64,000 bases of DNA from an uncultured Pirellula sp. GTDB lineage: Bacteria > Planctomycetota > Planctomycetia > Pirellulales > Pirellulaceae. Shown piece after piece: positions 44,198 through 53,604 of the stretch. Each line of letters opens with the position of its first letter. Position 1 is the stretch's first letter. Position numbers and translations under genes: made by a program. The stretch is taken from the NCBI GenBank assembly GCA_903892355.1, contig CAITIE010000091.1, forward strand, positions 310,001 through 374,000, given 5' to 3'. Under the pieces are notes generated by a model. That model had not been told where the DNA came from. It ran no database searches and saw only the letters and a program-made list of their open reading frames with translations.

Positions 44198-44620
44198 CTA
44201 CGAGTCGCAGAGCGCCCGGCTGGGGTTTGGTTCTTTCAGCAGGTCGCTAATCGTGGTTCCCCCGAGGGATTTTTCCATGTGTTGGATGCTGTCATCCACT
44301 CGACTGTGGAGAGAGCAAAGTCGCTTGCCATGCGACTTGAGTCCCAACGGGCAGAAATCGATTCGCTTGATAGGATCCACTGCGTTGATGACGTCGAGGA
44401 TTGTTAAGACTTCCGCGGAATGGGTCAAGGAAACGCCACCACCGATCCCACGTTGGAGAGATACGAGTTCCTTGCGTTGCAGTTCCTGGAGAATCTTGGA
44501 GAGATAAGCGACAGGAACTTTGGTCTTCTCCGCGATAACCGAGGTCTTTTGCGGTGTGCCTTCGTTGAGGGCAAGATGAGCCACTGCACGCAGTGCGTAC
44601 TCGACGGTCTGTGAAAACAT
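44198..44620 (-). CDS. Rrf2-family transcriptional regulator
   Basis: 140 residues. A winged helix runs from FSQTVEYALRAVAHLAL to SKILQELQRKELVSLQRG, with VIAEKTKVPVAYLSKIL as the recognition helix. After the typical GVSLTHSAEVLTILDVINAVDP stretch, it has cysteines in DFCPLGLKSHGKRLCSLH, two of the usual Fe-S ligand positions, so an iron-sulfur or redox-sensing role is possible; the third cysteine of NsrR/IscR is not clear. It is convergent with the sulfatase gene and lies beside the FHA-EAL gene in the same direction. Confidence 0.85.
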   Translation of the reverse strand: MFSQTVEYALRAVAHLALNEGTPQKTSVIAEKTKVPVAYLSKILQELQRKELVSLQRGIGGGVSLTHSAEVLTILDVINAVDPIKRIDFCPLGLKSHGKRLCSLHSRVDDSIQHMEKSLGGTTISDLLKEPNPSRALCDS

Positions 44621-44675
44621 GGATGAGAGAAAGTGTGTGTGGAACCGGAGCGTGCAAAGGGTTGATCGCGATAGT

Positions 44676-45818
44676 TTAGCTTACCGGAACAAACTTTGAC
44701 GGGGGAGAGGGGCGGCCGAAGTAATAGCCTTGAGCGAGGGTGAAACCTAACTGGGCGCACACCTTCGCTTCGGCTTCTGTTTCGATCCCCTCTGCGAGGG
44801 CTTTTACACCTAGATCGAGAACAATTTGGACGAGGGAGCGGAGGACCTTAATCCTCTCGAGGGGGGCTTTGTCGATGTCTCGGATGAGTCCCATGTCGAA
44901 TTTTAGAACATCAGGTGGGGCGCTGCAGAGTTCGGCGAGTCGATTTTGACCGGCCCCGAAGTCATCGTAAGCGATTTGGATAGAGAGTGCTCGAAGTTCT
45001 TTACGGAGCTCGAACATCTCTTGGGGCTGTGTGATCGCTGCTTCGTGAATCTCGAGGGTGATTGGAATATTGGGTGCTAATTCCCGGACTTGGACCATCG
45101 AATCGATGAGCCCTGTGCGAGAGAGTTCGAGGGGGTGGGTATTGACGTAGAGTGCAGCGGGTTGCGGGAGAGACAATCCTTCCCGGATACCTTCCCAGCG
45201 TAGCATTTGGCTCAGTTCCACTTCCATGCTCAGTTTTGAGGCGGCTCCGAAGAGAGCGGCAGAGGTTTCGAGGCCGTACATCCGACTTCGAGCAAGAATC
45301 TCATAGCCGAGGGTCTTGGAATCGGAGAGGCGGATAATAGGCTGGAAGAATGGAGTTACCAATCGCTTTTCCATCAAGCGGTCGAATTGAACCAACGCGA
45401 GGGCTTGATCGCATAGGTCTTCACATACGGTATTGATGGCAGACGCGTGGGAGTCTTTTTTCAGGCGGAAGGCAAAGTCCGCAAACTGGAGCATATCTTC
45501 TTCGTTGAGATCGCATTCCCCCTTGACTCGACGACCGTTGACATAGGTACCGTTGGTACTCTCTCGATCGACCACTACCAGCTTTCCATCGTGAAGAATG
45601 AGATCGGCATGATGGCCTGAGACGGTCTTCGACGGGAGTTGCAAGCTACATCCGACTTTACGGCCGATCGAAAAGGGCATTGGATGGATGACGGTCAGGT
45701 TGTCGGTGGTTTGTTGGCCGACGCTGGCAAGAATCCAGACCGACCTGTTTTCTCCCACGCTGAATCGCCGGGCAATTGACGACAAAGGAGTTCTCATGGA
45801 GGAGGGAGGAGTGCTCAT
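44676..45818 (-). CDS. FHA-domain protein with C-terminal EAL (c-di-GMP phosphodiesterase) domain
   Basis: 380 residues from ATG 45818. The N-terminal FHA domain (about 30-118) has PFSIGRKVGCSLQLPSKTVSGHHADL and STNGTYVNG, the phosphothreonine-binding signature. The EAL domain (about 140-375) has the substrate-binding and metal residues EIL (in place of EAL), N in VNTHPLEL, E in LEIHEAA, DDFGAG, LKFDMGL, and EGIETE, and the final QGYYFGRP; so phosphodiesterase activity is plausible. FHA domains read Thr phosphorylation. A Ser/Thr kinase gene lies in the divergent operon, so a kinase-to-c-di-GMP link is an attractive idea. Confidence 0.88.
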   Translation of the reverse strand: MSTPPSSMRTPLSSIARRFSVGENRSVWILASVGQQTTDNLTVIHPMPFSIGRKVGCSLQLPSKTVSGHHADLILHDGKLVVVDRESTNGTYVNGRRVKGECDLNEEDMLQFADFAFRLKKDSHASAINTVCEDLCDQALALVQFDRLMEKRLVTPFFQPIIRLSDSKTLGYEILARSRMYGLETSAALFGAASKLSMEVELSQMLRWEGIREGLSLPQPAALYVNTHPLELSRTGLIDSMVQVRELAPNIPITLEIHEAAITQPQEMFELRKELRALSIQIAYDDFGAGQNRLAELCSAPPDVLKFDMGLIRDIDKAPLERIKVLRSLVQIVLDLGVKALAEGIETEAEAKVCAQLGFTLAQGYYFGRPSPPSKFVPVS

Positions 45819-46120
45819 CTCGCCGGACTTCTGTTCAAAAAGGATACAGCATTGGGCTTGGAAGTAGTCGATCGGACATCCTCGCTGTGGAAGCCGACGG
45901 ACCTTCGCGCATGGGAAACGTAGGTTATGAAATCGGCACAGAAAGGGAGTGAACTGGGATGGCAATCCGATATTTCTCGGAATAAACGGCACGTTAAGTT
46001 TGTTCGTGCAGGCTGTTCCTTTCGTAGCCGATTATGAAACCGAGTCGGAGTCGATTCGCAACGATGATCATTTCGATGGTAACGGTTGTACCATCTTTAA
46101 CGCCGTGCACGGAGGTGCCC
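45819..46120. other. Divergent promoter region between FHA-EAL and the AAA+ gene
   Basis: 302 bp with no convincing gene. The GGAGG ribosome binding site for the plus-strand AAA+ gene is at 46111-46115. No clear promoter consensus or operator was found by eye. Confidence 0.5.
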
Positions 46121-47833
46121 ATGAGTTCGTTTTTGAACATGCGCGATACGATGGCCTTGGACAATCCTGTGCTGCCAGCGGTCCTCAACACAGATGCGTT
46201 TTGGCCCTTTGAGCCGAAGACCCTCGAAGAGTGCGGCGTCTCCGAGATCGTGATCGAATCGATCATGCTGCAGATTTTCTTAAACGTCGGCACCTTGACC
46301 GGGAGGAATCTCAGTGACCGGATGAAGATTCCTTTTCCGATCGTTGAGCAGCAGCTGGGGCAGTTGCGGATGCGTCAACTGATCACGCATGCAAGGCCAG
46401 CGCCGCTGAATGATTTTTATTACAGCGTCACGGAAAGCGGCCAAAACCGCGCATTCCATTATCAGAAATCGATGTCGTATTCGGGCCCTGTTCCCGTGCC
46501 CTTGATGGATTACGTCTTGAGCGTTGAGGCACAAGCTGGGTGTTTTGAGCCGATCACGGAAAACCAGCTTCGCGCTGCGCTGTCCAATGTTACATATGAC
46601 CCGCAATGGCTCGATTTTCTCGGTCCTGCGGTGAATAGCAATTCGGGGGTGTTTTTGTACGGTCCCCCAGGAAACGGCAAGACCACAATTGCAAAGTGCT
46701 TACCAGCGTGCCGTGGACAAGACATCTGGATCCCGCATGCGATTATCGACGACGGGATGATCATCAAATTCTACGATGCGACATATCATGTCGGATCGAC
46801 CAATAAGTCGACCAATGATCGGGTCATGGCCAATCAGGAACACGATTGTCGATGGGTTCGCGTACGGCGTCCCTCCGTGGTCGTTGGTGGTGAATTGACG
46901 ATGGACAGTTTAGAAATCCGTCATGATCCTCGGAGCAATACATGCGAAGCCCCATTGCAACTCAAGAGCAATTGCGGATGTTTGCTGATTGATGACTTTG
47001 GCCGACAGCGGATTGCTCCCGCGGAACTGCTGAATCGCTGGATCATCCCACTTGAGAATCGCGTTGATTACTTGACGTTACCCACGGGTAAAAAAATCTC
47101 GGTTCCGTTTGAGCAGATCGTGTTGTTTTCGACCAATTTGGATCCGGAATCGTTGGTGGATGAAGCGTTCCTGCGACGTGTACCATTTAAGATTCAAATC
47201 GCGGATCCAAGCGTCGAAGAGTTTACCGAACTGTTTCGTGCCGCTTGCGAATCGATGGATATCGTCTGGCGGCCCGAGATCATCGATCGAATGATCGACA
47301 CGCATTATCGGAAATTAGGCAGGTCATTCCGACGTTGCCATGCTCGGGATCTGCTTCATCAAATCCAGTGCTTGGCGGCTTACCGAGGTGAGCGTTGTGA
47401 ACTGCGAAATGAGTTCATCGATCAAGTTTGCCGGAATTACTTTGGCTCAAACAATGTTTTAGATAAAAGCAATAATAAGGCCGCCGAGCTGGATGAAGCC
47501 GGAAATGGTAGAAACGAAAATCCGATCAATTTAGCCGGGGAGGGGACGCAGGTTCTGGCTGCGGTAGCCCCTGTGCCATCGAGTACACCACTCACCAGCG
47601 CGCTGAACGTGTCGAGTCGTTCAGGGGTTGGCGGGAATGGAGGCTACAAACCTTCTGCACCGAAACCATCGGTAGCGAGTACACCGTTTGGAATTTCAGA
47701 GATTCTCGGTGAGATGGCACCTGAAGGCAAGGTACGTCCCGTTCCTGCTGGGCAAATCCCGCGACCAACCAATACGCAACTTCCACCTGTGTCGCCGAAT
47801 TCGCCGACTACTAACGATCGCCCAACGAGGTAA
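46121..47833 (+). CDS. AAA+ ATPase with winged-helix N-terminus, partner of a kinase-tubulin protein
   Basis: 570 residues from ATG 46121 (GGAGG, 5-nt spacer). The N-terminal 40-120 region looks like a winged helix (VIESIMLQIFLNVGTLTGRNLSDRMKIPFPIVEQQLGQLRMRQLI). The AAA+ core has Walker A GPPGNGKT (181-188), Walker B CLLIDDFGRQRI (287-298) and a sensor-like IVLFSTNLDPESLVDEAFLRRVPF. The ATPase has no recognised specific family. A Pro/Ser/Gly-rich C-terminal tail (about 470-570) looks disordered. The next gene, a kinase-tubulin fusion, starts 3 bp after its stop, so they form one operon and probably one complex. Confidence 0.82.
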   Translation: MSSFLNMRDTMALDNPVLPAVLNTDAFWPFEPKTLEECGVSEIVIESIMLQIFLNVGTLTGRNLSDRMKIPFPIVEQQLGQLRMRQLITHARPAPLNDFYYSVTESGQNRAFHYQKSMSYSGPVPVPLMDYVLSVEAQAGCFEPITENQLRAALSNVTYDPQWLDFLGPAVNSNSGVFLYGPPGNGKTTIAKCLPACRGQDIWIPHAIIDDGMIIKFYDATYHVGSTNKSTNDRVMANQEHDCRWVRVRRPSVVVGGELTMDSLEIRHDPRSNTCEAPLQLKSNCGCLLIDDFGRQRIAPAELLNRWIIPLENRVDYLTLPTGKKISVPFEQIVLFSTNLDPESLVDEAFLRRVPFKIQIADPSVEEFTELFRAACESMDIVWRPEIIDRMIDTHYRKLGRSFRRCHARDLLHQIQCLAAYRGERCELRNEFIDQVCRNYFGSNNVLDKSNNKAAELDEAGNGRNENPINLAGEGTQVLAAVAPVPSSTPLTSALNVSSRSGVGGNGGYKPSAPKPSVASTPFGISEILGEMAPEGKVRPVPAGQIPRPTNTQLPPVSPNSPTTNDRPTR

Positions 47834-47836
47834 TTC

Positions 47837-50800
47837 ATGAACAGGTCTCTCATACAACCTGGATACGAACCAATACCTGGGTACATACTCCGGAAGCAGG
47901 TAGGCGCTGGGGGATACGGAGAGGTTTGGCTTTCTGATGCTCCCGGTGGATTGCGCAAAGCGATCAAGTTCGTATTTGGTAACGTCGACGATAACCGCGC
48001 CACCACGGAACTTAAAAGTCTAAATCGCATCCGTAAGCTCAATCACCCATTTATTCTGTCCCTTGAGCGAGTTGAGATTGTCGAAGGTCAATTAGTCATC
48101 GTTACGGAGCTTGCACAAGGTTCCTTGCATGACAAGTACAACGAGTACCGACAAAAGGGGTTTATTGGCATCGCCCGAGATCGATTACTACGCTATCTCG
48201 GTGATGCTGCCGACGGATTGGATTTCTTGTGCCAAGAGCATGACTTGCAGCACTTGGACGTGAAACCTGGTAATTTGCTGCTGATCGCGGACCGGGTGAA
48301 GGTCGCCGATTTTGGGTTGATCAAGGAATTGGAATCCAATTCCCAGTCCATGATGAGCGGTATGACACCAACCTATGCAGCTCCTGAGTTGTTCGATGGG
48401 CGGCCGGGGCGTTATAGCGACCAGTACTCGTTAGCGATCGTTTACCAAGAGCTTTTGACAGGAACGCTACCGTTTCGAGGTAGGACTGCGGCTCAATTGG
48501 CGAACGAGCATCTGCACAAAGCGCCAAACCTGGAAGCAGTTCCATTGCTGGAACGACCAATTTTAAGCAAGGCCTTATCAAAAAAGCCACACATGCGTTA
48601 TGCGGACTGCCGTGAGTTTATTCGCGCCCTTACTGAAACGCGTCAAGAGGTCAAACTGGTATCGCCGGTAGCGGAAAACCAAAGTGCAGCAAGTCCGGCA
48701 AGTCCGGCGAATCGGGGTGCGGCTCGGCGATTTTCGGGGCGCAGTCTCCGTCAATCCACAAACGAGCAGATCGCCGAGGAAATGCCGAAATTCGAGAGGG
48801 AGATTCGTCCGATCGAATTGCAGACCGCCATGCCACCGATTGGCCCAGATCAGATGCACCGTTCCAAGCGGATCCTCTATTTGGGTGTTGGCGGGACGGG
48901 GGGCGTTGCAGTGCAACAGATTGTTGGACGGTGCGAGTATCGGGATTCCGATGAGACTCGTAGGGACGACAAGCGGACACAATGCCTTTATCTGGATACT
49001 GACAACAGCGCGATTGAGCGGATACTCGACGCGTCGCAGTCGATCCCATTACCCCATTCTGCGGTACTCCCGGTGAGACTGAACTCATCCCAGTACTATA
49101 GTCAATCGACGTCCCCAGACCTGCTCCGAATCAGCCGTCGATGGATCTACAACATACCCAGGTCACAGAAGACCGAAGGGGTGAGACCATTGGGATTGTT
49201 GGCGTTTTTAGACCAAGCAAGAACATGTTTCGACAGATTGGTGGACACGATTGATGAGTTGGTAGGGGAAGAGTCGGGGCGGCGGTCGTTGACGGTGTAT
49301 CTATTTGCATCGGCCCACGGTGGTACGGGAAGTGCCATGGTTTCTGAGTTGGGGTTCATGCTTCGCCAGATTTCCGCGGCGATGGAGATCGACCTTCACA
49401 TCGAATTACTGCTCCTTTGCGCGGATACATCGCAGCACCACAACGGCGATCTTGCTGCTGCGTCAGCATACTCATGTCTCAAGGAAATCAGCGAGCACTT
49501 TGAGTCGGGGGGGCTGCACACCCCGCTCGCTTCGCTTCCAGCATCGATTGCGGTGGATCAACCCCCGTTTGACTATGTCACCTTGGTCCCGGGTGGAGTT
49601 CTGGGCGAACAAGGAGATTGGCAATACGGGATTGATCAAGCGGTCGCGTACGCGTGGGGGCAGGATCATACGGATTTAGGCCATCGACTGGCTTGGATGC
49701 GATTGAGGGACAAAAAACGGCTCGATCAAGCCAATGATACCCAGGGGCTGCCATGGCTAGGAACGATCGGTTTGTCGTCGCTGGATCTGGCTTCCTTTTC
49801 CGATAGCGAGGGCTCTACCAATCGATGTAGCCTTCTTGCAATCCAGGCGTGGACCTCCCTCCTCAATCGAACGATTGCGGATTTAGGAGAGTTGGAGAAT
49901 AGCCATCCAAGCACCGAGAAAAAGCATGAGCAAACCGATTTGTTTTGGGTTTCGAATCTGTTTAGCGCCTGCGGTTGGGGAACTGATGCTTGGGTCAAGC
50001 AGCTGATGGCGACGATCTCCTCCCAAGGTGCAAAGGCGGAGAAGGAAAATCCGAACACTCCGATTTCTGGCGACAAAAAAACTGTCCAGAATTTCTTGGG
50101 CTCTCGTATTCTTGAGCAAGAGCAATCGGATCTCGATGCGATCGCCGAAAAGCTCGCGATCGATAACAACGTGGGAACGCAAGCGGTTTGCGATCTTTTA
50201 GAATCCTCACGAACGAGATTTTTTCAATGGATTGATCGGAATCTGCTCGGGGATACACACGGATGGATGCATTTTGGCATCATCATAAAGACCGTGCATG
50301 AGCGGTTGCTCGAAAATGCGAATCAACTCCTTGGAATCGCTGCCGATCATTGCAGTAAGCACGATCAGGTTCTCGAGACCGCATACGAAGGAAAAGACAT
50401 TATCTCCCAAGAAGTGGAGTTGAAGCTCGAAGCCCTCGCGCTGGAGGCTCGCATTTACTCGCTCGCTTCTCAAATGCTCAATCGCCTCGCCGGACATGTC
50501 AAGTACTTAGGTATATTGTGGGCGAATCACGCGAAACAGCTGTCCAAGGATCTGATGAGTTTGTCGCAACCCATCATGGACAAGATGCAAATCGCGGATA
50601 AGGACTTCAATTCGAAAACGCCGGACTTCGCAAAGCTAGGCAAGGACGCTTTTACTCATGCCGCTAGCTCCTACCTGCTCGATCATACCCACATCCGTCT
50701 TCTTCACGCATGGAGCATCAAGGAAGAATCAAAACGCTATAAGCGGAGTGAGCGCGTGGAACTGAAGGAATTGTTCCCTTGCGTCAAAGCAATTATTGAG

Positions 50801-51295
50801 GCGACGCAAAGGCAAAGCCAGTATGTGGAATCCTACAAGGAGGACGGCCCGGAGTCGCCGTCCACGACTCTGTCCTCGATGGGGTCGACGTCCGACGAGG
50901 TAAATCCTGCCAAGGGCGATGTCGGTGTGGCCGTGCTTCCATCGCAGAGAGTGGAGGCGAGCCCCAGCATTTTCCGAGTTCGTCGTATTCTTGAAGTCGA
51001 GAACGAAGACATCGGCGAGGAGTTCGATCGTGTCCGGTCGAAGCTTCTCGACTACGGTGGGTCGCTGCGCAATGTCTTAATGATTAGCGACGAGTTAAGC
51101 CAGTTGCTCCAAGATCGACACTTCAAACAAGCGCACGAAAAGAGTGCGACCGTGATTTCAGACCCCGTTTCAGCTCACTGTACCGTCTTGTCGGTCGGGG
51201 AACGGTTGGACCTAGACACGGTTCTCGAGCGGGTCTATCACCCGACTCCAAGCCTTCAGGAATTGGCCAATCGGATTAGTTGTCGTGTGGAATGA
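47837..51295 (+). CDS. Ser/Thr protein kinase fused to a tubulin-like (Tubulin_2) domain
   Basis: 1152 residues. Kinase domain about 15-268: glycine loop GAGGYGEV (23-30), Lys44, HLDVKPGN (Asp141, Leu instead of the usual Arg), DFG 158-160, APE 182-184. A Ser/Pro linker follows (about 275-340). Then a tubulin-like GTPase domain: RILYLGVGGTGGVAVQQI (348 onward) and LFASAHGGTGSAMVSELG (tubulin signature, about 494-500). The rest (about 520-1150) is helical and of unclear family. It is co-transcribed with the AAA+ ATPase. A role in a kinase-controlled polymer or complex is inferred; activity is not proven. Confidence 0.82.
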   Translation: MNRSLIQPGYEPIPGYILRKQVGAGGYGEVWLSDAPGGLRKAIKFVFGNVDDNRATTELKSLNRIRKLNHPFILSLERVEIVEGQLVIVTELAQGSLHDKYNEYRQKGFIGIARDRLLRYLGDAADGLDFLCQEHDLQHLDVKPGNLLLIADRVKVADFGLIKELESNSQSMMSGMTPTYAAPELFDGRPGRYSDQYSLAIVYQELLTGTLPFRGRTAAQLANEHLHKAPNLEAVPLLERPILSKALSKKPHMRYADCREFIRALTETRQEVKLVSPVAENQSAASPASPANRGAARRFSGRSLRQSTNEQIAEEMPKFEREIRPIELQTAMPPIGPDQMHRSKRILYLGVGGTGGVAVQQIVGRCEYRDSDETRRDDKRTQCLYLDTDNSAIERILDASQSIPLPHSAVLPVRLNSSQYYSQSTSPDLLRISRRWIYNIPRSQKTEGVRPLGLLAFLDQARTCFDRLVDTIDELVGEESGRRSLTVYLFASAHGGTGSAMVSELGFMLRQISAAMEIDLHIELLLLCADTSQHHNGDLAAASAYSCLKEISEHFESGGLHTPLASLPASIAVDQPPFDYVTLVPGGVLGEQGDWQYGIDQAVAYAWGQDHTDLGHRLAWMRLRDKKRLDQANDTQGLPWLGTIGLSSLDLASFSDSEGSTNRCSLLAIQAWTSLLNRTIADLGELENSHPSTEKKHEQTDLFWVSNLFSACGWGTDAWVKQLMATISSQGAKAEKENPNTPISGDKKTVQNFLGSRILEQEQSDLDAIAEKLAIDNNVGTQAVCDLLESSRTRFFQWIDRNLLGDTHGWMHFGIIIKTVHERLLENANQLLGIAADHCSKHDQVLETAYEGKDIISQEVELKLEALALEARIYSLASQMLNRLAGHVKYLGILWANHAKQLSKDLMSLSQPIMDKMQIADKDFNSKTPDFAKLGKDAFTHAASSYLLDHTHIRLLHAWSIKEESKRYKRSERVELKELFPCVKAIIEATQRQSQYVESYKEDGPESPSTTLSSMGSTSDEVNPAKGDVGVAVLPSQRVEASPSIFRVRRILEVENEDIGEEFDRVRSKLLDYGGSLRNVLMISDELSQLLQDRHFKQAHEKSATVISDPVSAHCTVLSVGERLDLDTVLERVYHPTPSLQELANRISCRVE

Positions 51296-51411
51296 TCAGC
51301 GGACGGCGGTCGTTGCCTCGTCGAAAGCGAAGCTCGTCGATCCGGATACCCGCAGCTAACCGAGGGTTCCCCTAGATGTAGAAACCCTGCCCGTTCGGCA
51401 TCGGTTGGTTG

Positions 51412-51633
51412 CTAGATCACACCGCCGTGTGTACGGTAGGGAGTCATGTGGTCAGGTTGGTCGAGGAACCAAAAGCGTTCCCATTCCTGAACCAATGCCC
51501 GGAGGTTTTCCGAGGTGAAAATCAGCTGCTCCGCTCGACGCGAGGGAAGGGCCGAATAAATCGGCAAGGCGCAACCAACCGTAGGAAGTGCAGCCAACGA
51601 TAGCAACAAACCCATCATGACTCGACGTCGCAT
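51412..51633 (-). CDS. Small putative lipoprotein
   Basis: 73 residues. RRRVMMGLLLSLAALPTVGC is a lipoprotein-type signal with Cys after TVG, so it should be lipidated. The remainder (ALPIYSALPSRRAEQLIFTSENLRALVQEWERFWFLDQPDHMTPYRTHGGVI) is compact with many aromatic residues and an internal DQPDHMTPYRTHGG end that looks conserved. No function is known. It lies 23 bp upstream of the HU-like gene stop region on the same strand. Confidence 0.7.
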   Translation of the reverse strand: MRRRVMMGLLLSLAALPTVGCALPIYSALPSRRAEQLIFTSENLRALVQEWERFWFLDQPDHMTPYRTHGGVI

Positions 51634-51655
51634 CTGTTCTTACTCCGTGAACTGT

Positions 51656-52057
51656 TTAGCTTTCGGAATCGTTTCCTTCGGAGAAGGTGTCTAGATCACT
51701 ATCCAGGTCCGCTTCTAGCCCGACATCCAGATCTCCAGATGCCGCTGCGTCGCGAATCTTTTGAGCGAGCGGGGTTCCCTCGATTGAGTTCACACGCTCC
51801 TCCATGATCTTGCCAGGTTTGAAGCTGACCACGAATTTCTCGGGCACTTCAACCTGCTTGCCGGTTCTCGGATTGCGAGCCTTTCGGGCCGCCCTAGGAC
51901 GGACCTGAAACACCCCGAAATTCCGCAACTCAATCCGGCCTTCCTCGACCAGCGTCGCTACGATCGAATCAAACGTCTTTTGGACGATTTGCTTGATCTG
52001 CTGCTGGTTGAGTCCCGTCTCGTCGGAAATCGTTTTCACGATCTCTTTCTTTGTCAC
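51656..52057 (-). CDS. HU/IHF-family DNA-binding protein with acidic C-terminal tail
   Basis: 133 residues from GTG 52057 (AGGAG upstream); the longer frame upstream lacks family sequence. The HU fold is clear: [89 protein letters not shown]. It differs from most HU proteins by a C-terminal extension of about 40 residues ending in an acidic tail ([25 protein letters not shown]). It probably organises the nucleoid; the tail may tune DNA binding. Confidence 0.9.
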   Translation of the reverse strand: MTKKEIVKTISDETGLNQQQIKQIVQKTFDSIVATLVEEGRIELRNFGVFQVRPRAARKARNPRTGKQVEVPEKFVVSFKPGKIMEERVNSIEGTPLAQKIRDAAASGDLDVGLEADLDSDLDTFSEGNDSES

Positions 52058-52102
52058 GACCGAACTCCTACAAACTTCAATGCAACCTAAGTCGTTTGTG
52101 CA

Positions 52103-52128
52103 ATAGACTTTACTGCATCGAAGTCTAT
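52103..52128. promoter_or_regulatory. Inverted repeat upstream of the HU-like gene
   Basis: ATAGACTT (52103-52110) and AAGTCTAT (52121-52128) form a perfect 8-bp inverted repeat with a 10-bp spacer, 45 bp upstream of the GTG start. It fits a dimeric repressor operator. Confidence 0.45.
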
Positions 52129-52359
52129 GGGACTGAGTCGCTCCCGTCAAGATGCTCAAGCAACTGCTTGGGCCTTCACGAGGTACATTCCAGAGAATCG
52201 ATAGAAATGATTTCGGACGCATAACCCGCAAATCTTGACATCTTTCGGAGGATTTCGGTCGATTTAGCGGCCTAGAAAGGCTGCGGACTTTGCTAGCAGC
52301 TCCGTTTTCGCGGTTGCGCACCCACTCTGCTGAGGGGAGATTGCTGGAATGCTGCCCCC

Positions 52360-53385
52360 CTACCCACCCAGTTTAGCTAGGGTATCGCAAACCCGTTCAA
52401 TTTCGGATCGGCCAACATCTAGGTGAGTTACCATCCGAATACTTTGTGCGCTAAAAGCCATGGCGAGGATCCCTTCCGCTCGGAGTTTTTGGACAATGTC
52501 CGAAGCGGTGCCCAAGAATGGATCTACTTTGAAAATCACGATGTTGGTTTCGACATCGGTTCCCAGCAAATGGAAGTGCCTCGAACCGAGGACGGCGCGA
52601 GCGAGCAATTTTGCATGCTGATGGTCTTCTGCCAACCGTTCGATTTGATGATCGAGAGCGTATAAGGCTCCGGCAGCGATGATCCCGGCTTGTCGCATTC
52701 CCCCACCGAATAGCTTGCGGCATCGTCGAGCTTTGGCAACGAACTCTTTCGAGCCTGCCAAGCATGAGCCGACGGGGGCTCCTAAGCCTTTGCTGAAGCA
52801 GACGCTTACTGAGTCAAATGGTTCTGAGAGTTCTCGAAGCGATTTCCCCGTGGCGACTTGCGCATTGAACAGTCGAGCCCCGTCCAGGTGCGTATTTAAA
52901 CCCGCCGCGTGCGCCCAATCGCAAATCGCTCGACTCTTTTCGATCGGGAATACTTTTCCTGCCCCTCGGTTATGCGTGTTCTCCAAGCACACAAGACGTG
53001 TCCGAACGGTGTGGTCGTTTTCGGTTCGGATCCATTCTCGGATTTGGTCCAGATCAAAGACTCCTTGCACTCCTGGAACGGTTCTAGCCACGAGCCCACT
53101 CAGCTGGGCAAATGCACCTTGCTCATAGTTGTATATATGGCATTCCGTTTCGCAGATAAACTCATCCCCTGGAACGCAATGAACACGCAACGCTATCTGA
53201 TTGGTCATGGTCCCGCTGGGCATGAAAATTGCGGCCTCTTTGCCCAGAAGGTCCGCGGTTTTATCTTGCAACTCAACCACGGTGGGATCGACGTCGATCA
53301 CATCATCGCCGACGGTGGCCCGCATCATGGCATCGAGCATTCCCGGCGTTGGCTTGGTAACAGTGTCACTTCGTAAGTCAATCAT
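52360..53385 (-). CDS. ltaE: Low-specificity L-threonine aldolase
   Basis: 341 residues. Family motifs are present: [86 protein letters not shown] and [17 protein letters not shown] with the PLP lysine. It cleaves L-threonine or allo-threonine to glycine and acetaldehyde. It is divergently transcribed from the transaldolase gene across 219 bp. Confidence 0.94.
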   Translation of the reverse strand: MIDLRSDTVTKPTPGMLDAMMRATVGDDVIDVDPTVVELQDKTADLLGKEAAIFMPSGTMTNQIALRVHCVPGDEFICETECHIYNYEQGAFAQLSGLVARTVPGVQGVFDLDQIREWIRTENDHTVRTRLVCLENTHNRGAGKVFPIEKSRAICDWAHAAGLNTHLDGARLFNAQVATGKSLRELSEPFDSVSVCFSKGLGAPVGSCLAGSKEFVAKARRCRKLFGGGMRQAGIIAAGALYALDHQIERLAEDHQHAKLLARAVLGSRHFHLLGTDVETNIVIFKVDPFLGTASDIVQKLRAEGILAMAFSAQSIRMVTHLDVGRSEIERVCDTLAKLGG

Positions 53386-53604
53386 GAAAGCATTGTTGAA
53401 AAATAGGACTCTTCGTTCGACTTAGGCTGCAAAACATTTCCCGAAAGCTTACCATGGGACCATCCCGAAGGGTACTCGTTCATCGCCGTTCCTATCGCGA
53501 CAAAATTTTTAAGAGTATCCGTATTTACGAACATTATCCGATCCCATCACCCGTTCACATCGGATCCATCCGCTCCGTGTGACCTACAACGAAACGAATG
53601 TAAG

